Assembly (NCBI GenBank): GCA_903813345.2
Contig: CAIIXF020000243.1
Span: forward strand, 1-25,000
Reading direction: 5' to 3'
From: Owenia fusiformis
Taxonomy: Eukaryota > Annelida > Polychaeta > Sabellida > Oweniidae
Length of the DNA: 25,000 nucleotides
This document shows, in pieces, positions 13,004-22,900 of the stretch. A program made the position numbers and the translations under genes. The first letter of the stretch is position 1. Each line of letters begins with the position of its first letter. The notes beneath the pieces are model-generated. The model was not told where the DNA came from. It made no database searches and worked only from the letters and a program-made list of their open reading frames with translations.

Positions 13004-13868
13004 TTCCTTTCAGATTGTGATGTGACCAGTTTATCTTATTGCATAAATGAGACACAGAATTGAGACATTTCGTTTGAAGCATCTTTGCGAAAAGGAAAAT
13101 GATTATTAGATACTGGTTTTACTTAATCACAGAACATGTTATTAGGTTTTTAGTCAGGCACAGTTCCAATACAAAGAGATCAATATAAAAGTACATTCTA
13201 ACCATATTCAGCAAATCATGACAAGTAAAGAGTTTAGTACTAGAGCAAGGGGACTCGGGGATTAAGGGCCCCTTGTTGTAACCAGAACATAATCTATGTG
13301 ATTGATTTTGAGTCTTAAGTAACCTCATTTTTTTTATAAATGTCTAATGTTAAAGATAAAATAGAATGTGCAAGCCCCCAACATAGAAAGTACATAAATG
13401 AAAAATCTAAAAATAAGGTAATGTATGTAAAATTAAGTTATCTTTGATATAATCACACCTCCCCATATTGAGAGCTCGAAATGTGCTATGAAATAGGATT
13501 GGAGTTGTAAACCAATGAGAATCATTCCAAGTTTAACTTGGAAAGAACTGCTTTTCAATTTTGCTTATCAGTACAGGTTTTCCTGTATGCTGAACTGACA
13601 TCTTTATTAACATGCACAGATGCAAATATAGAAGAAAGCCATTTAAGGTACAAAATGTCATCACTTGGAAACGAATACTGGGGGTCATTAGCTGGGGCTC
13701 ATAAAACGAGAAAAATAAATTTAGTAACTTATAACTCTTATCCAAAGACTCCTCAATTATTTAAACAAACAGAACCTGTATTCTATTTAATCATGCAGAT
13801 GTGGATGTTATATGTACAGCTTTCTCGGACATTGAATAAAAATATGAAATAATAAGAGTTCAACTTAC

Positions 13869-13941
13869 TCCAGGTGTATCCATATTCATCTTCTGATTCG
13901 CTGTCTGATGTATCAATGCTCTGTTTTACAGATGAGATGAT
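13869..13941 (-). CDS. MPDZ: Exon 12: acidic linker after PDZ7
   Basis: 24 codons plus one base: IISSVKQSIDTSDSESEDEY, then GYTW. An acidic Ser/Asp/Glu cluster followed by an aromatic GYxW is found in the PDZ7-PDZ8 linker of family members, just before the KIRxRY segment that leads into PDZ8. The cluster fits the casein kinase 2 acidic-site pattern (inference). Acceptor ACATTGTTGCAG; strong donor GTAAGT. It ends in phase 1, so the gene must continue, but I could not find the next exon between here and position 1. Confidence 0.85.
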
Positions 13942-16900
13942 CTGCAACAATGTATAACATTATAGGAGTTTAAGTATGATTTGCTATGGTTTAATATATT
14001 CAAAATTTCTTTTGCAGGTAAACCTTTCATGCACAACAACAAATACTGAATAAAAAATATGCAGCTGTTCCGATTATTGAAAACCAATCAACTGTCACAC
14101 TAGGTAGAATTGTCCAGTACCAAAAGCACATGGTTTTGAATTGCAAAATAGTTTGGAAGTTAAAGGAGAACCAACACTTCAAATTGCCAAGAAATGCAAG
14201 AGAAGTTAACACTTAATTCCAGAGAGTAATGCAAGACTAACCTAACTGGTGAAATCTTTATATGAGCCTCAACATAGGAAAACTGGTATTATCACAAAAG
14301 TTAAAATTGTGCAACAGAGCCAAAAATATGTCCAAGATTAAGAGGAAATGTGCTTATCCTTTTGGTGGATATTTGTAAGGAAAAATTGCTACGACATAAG
14401 CCATGGGTCATTTGAAAGGTCTCTTTGTGCTTTTTAAGATAAATAAAAAATCAAAATATTGAAAAAATCTCTGATAAGATTCCTTTTCCTGTGCCCAGGC
14501 TCGTATGTAAAACTCAGTTAAGAATGGAATGGAAAGGAAACAAATCATGATTGACCCTTCTCTAATAAAAAACCTACCGCATTGTTGGAATCCAGCAGGC
14601 TCTGGACCTTGAAGATGACTGGTGATGTTGACTTCCTGATAATGTCCACTGCCTTGTCATGTTGGGCCTCTGACACATCAACACCATCAACCTACAGCAA
14701 CACAAGCAGAAATAAGAGTAAGAAGGGATTTAGAATGGAAAGTGTTGAAGGCAATCTTTTCAAAAAATCCAAATATTATTTTATGAATAAAAGAATCGAG
14801 ATAGCTTTAGAATTTCTTGAAAGATAACCTTAAATATCAAAAACAAACACTGAAATAAATTTAAAAATGGTGGACTTGAAAGTGGTCGCACTTGGAAAGA
14901 TAGCTTGCTTCAATGAATGTGTTATTTCATTGCTTTGTAACCTCGTTACCACTGCTCCCCGTAGAGTGTTTTACTCCATTATTTAAAGACTTGGGATGAA
15001 GGAATCTGGGTTTTACATTTCTAAACCTACCTCTAATATCCTATCTCCAGTGCATAGAGTGCCATTACGACCAGCGGGGCTGTCCTCCAACACATGTTTA
15101 ATGAAGATACCAGAAATAGAGTTCTCGGGTGACACGTGAAACAGATCAACTTTTCCCCCTACGATACTTATACCTAGACTCTCCCCCAGACTTCTATCTA
15201 GCACCACGGTTCTCACTGGCCCCCATGTATCAGATGTTGGTTCGACTACACTAGGGCTGATTGAAGCAAGTGGTTTTGATGATTGCAGTGTGACGCTTGT
15301 TTCGTGCGGCCTTTCTGGTTTTTCCCATTTCATTGGAGGACTTACAGGAGCTACTGTTTGCATTAAAGGCGATGTTGGCTTTTCTCTGAAACAGATGATC
15401 TGAATTAAATTCTAAGATACTCTATTAATGCTACCCTATTGCATTAGTTCGACTACACTTCTTAAAAGAGAGCTTCGTCTGGATATAAGGGTGACCAACT
15501 GCTACATGGACAACAATATTTCTAGGTACATAGTTTTATAAAGACATTGCATTATAGATACATGGCATGTAAAACTGTGATATACATGTAGTTTCAAGTT
15601 CTTAGACTCTCGAGAGGGTTATAACCATATGCATGTAGTGAACTCACATGTGTAGTGCAGCATTGTCCTTTTCTTCTTCTTGTTCCCTGAGAGCAATAAG
15701 AGCAGAGGTCTCCCTATGTACAGCTGCATCCGTACATGGAATGTAGCGGATGCTGGAAAACCAAAAAGACAATATATAGGGGTTTCATTAGCAGCAGGCA
15801 ACGGGTGATTTTCACCAGTTGTTTTTAGGGACTTTTCAACTTTTCCATGTTAAATTTAAGATTTTCATTAATTTTGCCTATTGTTTATTTATTTAACCTT
15901 TTGTGAGAAATTCTAGTGAGACCCATGTACTGTATTTACAATATTACATACATTCAAACACATTACATATTGCACACAATATCTAAGTATATTGCACTCA
16001 TTATCTAGATGATTGCACTTTATCTATAACACTTGCATACATTATGTAGATATACACTTTATCTGAGTGTATTATACACCCTATCTACTAATGTCTCATA
16101 TTTTTGGACTCCAACATACCTAATATCTGTCCCCAGTAAGGACGCCCTCCTGAGTATAGCACGAGCTTGAGCGTTTGTGATTCTACGAAGATTTTCACTA
16201 TTTACTGTTAGAATATAATCGCCTATTTGAATACGGCCATCTTTTTGTACAGCGCCACCTTTTGTGATTGCCTTAACTACGCAACCATTGACAGCTTTTT
16301 CAGTGGCCTCTACAGCTAATCCTGCAAAACAAGAGATAAGGATAAAAACAAAAACAACAAGGCATAAACATGCAAAATGTCACCATCTGCCATTTCATAC
16401 AGATGCAGAATGCCAAACACCAACCACCAAACTGCCCCCCAAAAAAGTTGGAGACAATGACACTTCTGGTGGTGGCATAAAAAGTTACTGTATTTAAACA
16501 TCACAAAATGTTACCATTGAATAGCAATCATAAAAGTGTAACCACTTTTACAGATTCATGCCAAACACAACCTTTCTTCCGCATGGTGGCTATGACATAT
16601 GAAGTCACATGACTCAGAACTCATCACTTACCTAATTGATCATTTCCTTTTTTAATTTTGATTGTACGTTCTAGAGCAGCAGGTAAAGTAGGAATCTCAG
16701 GTCCCCCACCCCAGGCTTGCCGTGGAGAGGGGGGTGTTGCAGGAATGGGACTTGTTCGAGGCATCGAAGATGTGGGAGTAAGGTCACTTTTTGGTACACT
16801 TCTGGCGAATTCAGGCTACAATGGAATAGTTTTAATGATAAATCTACAAAGGTGTACAAAAAGTAACAGACCAATATTTCAATGTTGTCCATAAACATCA

Positions 16901-19900
16901 TTTATTTCAGAATGACCCTAAAAGCTTCATTGGTCATGTATTACATAGGCTCTTGATGTTATTATTTTTTCTATACTATTTCTACTGAAAATGATGTATA
17001 CTAATAACAAGTGATAAGGCACTGGTGATTTATTGATTATGTTCCTAACAGAACAGATGCGTTAGCTTTTATGGTGTTTTGACTAAATATATTTGTGGTT
17101 GTGTGGTAATGTTATGTTATTATGTTTAAAATATTGCCAATTAAAAAAAATTTACAAGAGCTATAAAAGTGTGAAATTATAATACTCAAAATGCAAAGTA
17201 TGTAAGACAGAAATATAAAGTAATCCCTGAACTCGAAGCCATACTTCTATTCGCAGAAAACATATCATACCATGGCATGCATGCAAATCAAATGTATCCG
17301 AATACAGCAAAGAGAAAGCAGGTTCAATATCAGGAAGTAGCTCAAAAATGTGATAGTCTCATGCTATGCAGTGTCTACAGACTAAGACAGAAAACAGACA
17401 GGGCATGCAATTACATGTCACCACCTGCCATTTGTAAAAAACACCCTCAACTGAGATGTGTGGAAAGAAGTAGAGAATCAATCAGGATTGAACTTTAAAG
17501 ACCCTCGTGTGACCATAAGCTATGTACATAATATACATGGTATATGTTCACTTATACCATGATACTACTATTTCCCGGTGAATAATACCCAGGAATATTT
17601 TTGACATTGAATGGAATAAATTTAAAAATAAAACCCATATTGAATCCCTCCCAGAAGATAACATCTATTAAATAAATACACCTTTTTCATCATAATATTT
17701 GAAATTTGTTTGCGTGTCTGCCCAATAAACTGAGTGCATTACCATTCTGGGAGGCTTTATGTAAAGTTTAAACCACCTTGGCTTAGATTGAAGTCTTTAA
17801 TGGGATATATGAAACTATTTTTTCAATTTAAAATAGTTGTTTTTGATAGACTTGCTATGACATCTATACAGTCATATCGATGACACAGACCATAAAGTGT
17901 TCACTTGATTTTTGTGTGTAGCTACTTTCGTAACTACTACGATCTCTTAATAATTTTCCTGCGCAATAGGTTCATAGTGAGAAAATATTTTTGAAATCTC
18001 CCTTTTGATATTTTAGTTCTGCTCTCTTTTTACACTGTATCTGGATATGTCAGGATAAAACTGTCGCTTAATACCTCAGCTTCAACCTGCACCACACTAA
18101 TTGCTGCAGCAGTCATTGCATCAGACACCATGGTAACAGCTGCTTCCTGAACGGCCTCATCATGCGAATCATTGAAATTAGGGAGGTTGGGTGAAGTACT
18201 AGTTGGTAGCTTGGGGGGTGAGGTAAATGGGAGAGGAGGTATAGGTGGGGGAGAGGTGGCAGGGAGGGCAGGGGCTGGTGATGTAGGGGGCGTCGTTGTA
18301 AATGAGTTATAGCTGCTTACGGTAGCAGTTGTGGGAGAGAATGGGGTGCCTAAGGTACGGGGTGGAGATGAACTTATAGCAGGGGGTGGGGAGGTAACAG
18401 ATGTGAATCCTAATGACATATAGGATGGAGGTGGGGTTTCATTTTGAGAAACTTGAGGTAGGTTTGAGTTGGAAGCATCTAATTCGCTTGATGAGATATC
18501 CAGTTTTACCACATGCTTTCCCTGTTCACCCTAGAATATAAAGTAGTTCACATGCCAAGACTTTGATGGTTTATAGTAAGCAACTTTAAGACAAGAGCCA
18601 TAGTATATCAGATGATAGGTCTATTAAGGTATTGTTAGTCTTGCGTCAAGTCCCTATTACCTTCACATACTTAAACCCTCTCAAAGTCAACTATTTATTG
18701 CATGTCTTGTTCTTCATCATTTTCAATTCGCAAGTGGGTGTCCAAGAATCAAGGGTTTCTGAATTTCTTAAAATCATCATATATCATATTAATGGGACCT
18801 TATTCCTTACCCCATAAGGCCCACCCTCCCATGTTGAATCTGAGGAGAGAATGTTTATAACTTAACACATAACCTGAAGCAAGACTAACATACACACCAC
18901 TATATATTAACTGTGGGCTATTAGTGTATTTCTAAGAAGTGTGTATGAAGTTGGGTTATGAAGCTATACTATGGGCCAACCATCTGGACCATGTTAACAG
19001 GGATGTTCCATTGTAAGTTATAAGACCTTCTAAGGACTATGGCTCCTGTGAATATTTTAAGAGCAAAATAGAATGTATGTCCAACTTTAAAGCATAATCT
19101 GTAGTCAACCATTGTTTGTGAATTTCAAAATGTCTACATATAGAGAGCTGGTTGAATGGTTGGACTAGCTGCACTATACTCTCCCCATCAAAAGTTTTGA
19201 AAAGGGAAGTCTACATATAGAGAGCTGGTTGAATGGTTGGACTAGCTGCACTATACACCTCCCATCAAAAGTTTTGAAAAGGGAAGTCTACATATAGAGA
19301 GCTGGTTGAATGGTTGGACTAGCTGCACTATACACCTCCCATCAAAAGTTTTGAAAATGGAAGTCTCCTTTTGGGCCACATGTTAAATCCTGTTAATGTT
19401 TGGCAATCTTGAAAAAAATCATGACATTTGCAATTGAGGAATACAATTAAGATTTCCAAATGAACAAATTTTAACAAACTATCCTCAGATGGAAACTTCC
19501 AGGTGGTAGACTTATGACGGGGGTGTATGATAAGTGTGTACTTTAAAGTTGGAAACCTAATACAGAACAGTAAATCCTTTATAACAAAATATATTAAGCA
19601 AAAATTGTACCTGCACTATAAATGGTATGTGCACTGTACACTAGAAGCAAAATTGCAAGTCAAATGGAATACAGTACACAAAAAGGAAAAATAAATGACA
19701 ACCTGTGTCAGGACATGCACATGCCTCTTGCCACAACTCTATTTGATGCAATATGAAGAATCAAATCTTCTTAGATATACATAATCAATGTAGATCTCAT
19801 ATGATGCATGCTATATTGTATCAATCAACCATTAGGCTTGCATCAAAACCCTGTATCCTCAATCCTCATCTGTAACTCAGGATATTGAAAACACTGGCAC

Positions 19901-22900
19901 AAGATGGATACGGTGAAGAATGCAGTATCACTGCTTTATCAGTCCACCACCAGTAAGAGAGAAGATATGAGGACCGGGCTTCAATGCAAACCTAATTAAC
20001 CCTTATACAGTTAAGAAAAGACCCAATAAAACATCATTCATAAATCATCATGCTACAAATACATGTCCATTAGATAAATAGCCCATGTAAATAAATGGTC
20101 ATTGCTCACTCCGTCTTTGCACAGTTTATCTCCACTATATTCGAGACGAGTGAACAAGGAATCATTCCTTCAAAGGATATTACATTCAATCTATTTCCTT
20201 ACCTCGGGGCTAGATGGAGCCACTGTAGCTGTTGCGGGAACTAATTGAGGAGAAACTTGCTCCGCCTCCATCTAACAACACATAGAACAACTAACACTCA
20301 AACACAAACAATATGCTGCGGAAGCTGCTTTTATGGTGCAAAACTTTGGCAGTTCTACTATATTGAATTTTTTAATATCTATCTAGAATAAAGAGAAAAT
20401 TCAAACCAAAATAGAAAAATTTGTGTTTTTGGAATCATGTTTTGTATCTACTATGCAAATATTAGAGTTTTCAAATTTACAATTTTTCTTATTGATTTCA
20501 TTTTGAACATTTTCCCTTATTATGCAACAGTGAATTCAACAAATATTTTCACAAACATTTTATAAAATGATCGCAAAGTATGAGTATGAGTAAAATAAAA
20601 AAAGTTACAGATGAAAAACATTCTCTAAGCAAACAGTTTTTTCAAATGTTATATCTTTGGACTACAAGTAATGATGAACAATCACTCTAAAATTAATTAA
20701 TGAAAAGTGATAGTAATTGATTCATAAAATACATGATACTGTACATATTTGCTCAATTAAAATGCATGAGAATGCCAGCCATTGCTCATGTGCAGTAACT
20801 CAATGTTCTTAACTGGACGCTGACATTCTATGACACATGATGATGACACGTTAACTGACTGACACTTGATTACTCATGAACTGACAAATGACACATGCTT
20901 TTAATTAAATTCACTGACATGAAATGTATATTGTACGTAATTATAAACCATAATCCTAGATTCTACATTTGACATATTACACAAATTAATTCATTCTATG
21001 ATCTAATTCAAAATTAAGTGCAGGTATACTCAAAGAATACAAACCAACAATATCTGAAGGTGAAATTAACAAAGTTTACTATGTTTATTTATTATATTAT
21101 GGTTATTTATTATTTTCATTGTTATATTTTCGTAAATGAACAACATTTATAAAGCATACCTTATGCTTGGGTCACATTTGCTCCGATCCATCAGCCGGCG
21201 CCCGGCCTATTGAGTGTTTTGCTCAATATTGTATTCAATTTTGAACAAAATACTCAATCGGCCAGGCGCCGTAGTGAAAATCGGGGCAAATGTGACCAAG
21301 GCATTACCAGTATGTCTTATAGTGTATATATTTTTGCAATGATTCACAACATGTATACACAATAAATTCTCACGATGGATGTCCCAAACATTTCTTACTC
21401 TAATATCTCATCCTGCATAGTTACTGATGCTACATCAACTGAGAAACAACAGATCCATTTAGAAATTAATGAATCACTAATTATAGCACATTGGGAGTTG
21501 ATGTTTAGCAATAATGGATACGAGTTACACATGAAAAGCATGTATAAAATGGGTAAGCGTATTCTGCCATAATACTTCATAATTTGTCAAAGTAACGAAT
21601 TGTTTGATGTTGGTTTTTCATATCTTTACAATCTAAATTTCAGGTTTATCAACATCATAACCAATATCAAAAAAAGCTTTAACTGGTTGGCATTTGGTTG
21701 TACAATAACTGATATCTGAAGTGTGAAGAAAGCAGACAGAGGTTTCAAATGGTGAAAACTTTTTGCATAATGATCTTTCAATTCAAAATTGCACACTAAT
21801 AACATTGTTTAATTTCTGAACATTTTTTTCATTTTCAAAATATGCAACTACACTATATGTTGCCAGTTTTGCATTGGTTAAAAATTTGAATTGTTCTGTT
21901 GGTTATTAAAACTTTGTATCTTTTTTATTTATCTAATTCTATTATTTGATCACTGATGCACCCACCTGTTCTAGACTACCAGTATCAGCCAGTGAGAGAG
22001 GTTTGGCCACAATTATCCGCACCGTTCCTTTTCCCGCACCCTTCAATGCCTGCACAGCATCATCCAGATTGGCATTCTCCAAATAAGTATCATTAACACG
22101 GAGAAGACGATCTCCTGGTACGAGGCGACCATCCATTTGAGCAACTCCCCCTGGGACCAAACTACGAATCACTATGACAGTTTCTGTAGGGTTCATGGGG
22201 TCCTGAAACATATTGTTTTTCATAGAATCATACAGTATTTCAATTAAACACAATTATTAAGTTATGATAAAAATGAGGGTTTTACTATAACAGTTACAGA
22301 GAAAAATACACATTTGATTTCTGAATAATTGTTCAAATTGATCATAAACAATGTTTATGTTTTTTACATATATTTCAATATCCCTTTGGGGAAAGATCTC
22401 TTCGCTATCAGTATATTTTCATAATTTTCCACTTAATATATCATGATGCAAAATTTGGAATATTAGGAAATAAACTTCTGTATTTTACACTTCTAGGTAC
22501 CTCTCAATATTTGGTTGATTTACTGAGTTTCATACCTGATAATCCAATATACTAAATCCTAAGCCACGATCGCCCTTATCCAAGAGAATCTCTATAGGTT
22601 CACTACTCCACATTGCAAGCCCTGTGAGTGGCTCTAAAGAACGTGATTTATTTTTGCTAAACTCAGACTCAATAGCCATCGCTCCCATAGCTCCAACAGC
22701 TAGGGACTGCTCAGATTTTGCTTTAAAAAGTCTATCTGGATTGGCTGCATCTTTATTGATGGAAGCACCATGGGAGGAGTTGGGAAGTGGTTCTGGGAAA
22801 GCAGCCGAGGGGTTGGGAGATTGGAAGAACTTTTCTCTAGTAGTTGCATAGGATAAATCAGATTCAGATTTTTTCTTGAGCCGGGCGCATACGATGCGAA

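Larger units (their letters stand above)
1..13868 (-). other. Probable very large intron (left boundary outside window), no exon recognised
   Basis: The preceding exon ends with a strong GTAAGT donor in phase 1, so transcription continues leftwards. I looked on the minus strand for the expected next segment (KIRxRY, LPGELxxIELEK, GLSLAGNxDRS) and saw nothing like it. Open frames in this region are short, AT-driven and without recognisable domains on either strand. Contents are AT-rich sequence, poly-G, an AT microsatellite, short tandem repeats and decayed inverted-repeat elements, listed separately. A missed short exon or an assembly join cannot be excluded. Confidence 0.6.
16322..16631 (-). 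other. Intron 7 (310 bp), mostly dispersed repeat
   Basis: Runs from GTAAGT to TTTTGCAG. Most of its length is two adjacent, diverged copies of the dispersed repeat described at 16354-16490 and 16503-16600, leaving little unique intron sequence. Confidence 0.85.
16816..18074 (-). other. Intron 6 (about 1.26 kb)
   Basis: AT-rich, bounded by a weak GTATTA donor and a CATTGTAG acceptor. It contains a fragment of the dispersed repeat near 17401-17440 and a perfect 9-bp hairpin at 17536-17561. No coding signal is seen. Confidence 0.75.
18531..20202 (-). other. Intron 5 (about 1.67 kb) with a tandem array
   Basis: Bounded by GTAAGG and TATTCTAG. It contains the 3 x 77-bp array at 19132-19362 and flanking 13-bp inverted repeats. 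The remainder shows no coding or known repeat signal. Confidence 0.75.

Noticed and set aside
13538-13852. 104-codon open frame on the plus strand
   Set aside because: Longest plus-strand frame in the left half, but it shows no recognisable domain, has AT-driven composition and lies antisense to the predicted transcript. Chance length is plausible.
17277-17498. 73-codon plus-strand frame with several Cys and Arg
   Set aside because: It overlaps the dispersed repeat fragment at 17401-17440, has no domain, and is antisense within an intron.
18885-18972. Imperfect inverted repeat CATAACC...CATACACAC
   Set aside because: Pairing is broken by several gaps and is too weak to call an element.
20260-20271. 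ATG at the first codon of exon 5 as an internal translation start
   Set aside because: It follows directly on a normal splice acceptor and the frame is open from upstream exons. No promoter evidence supports a separate start.
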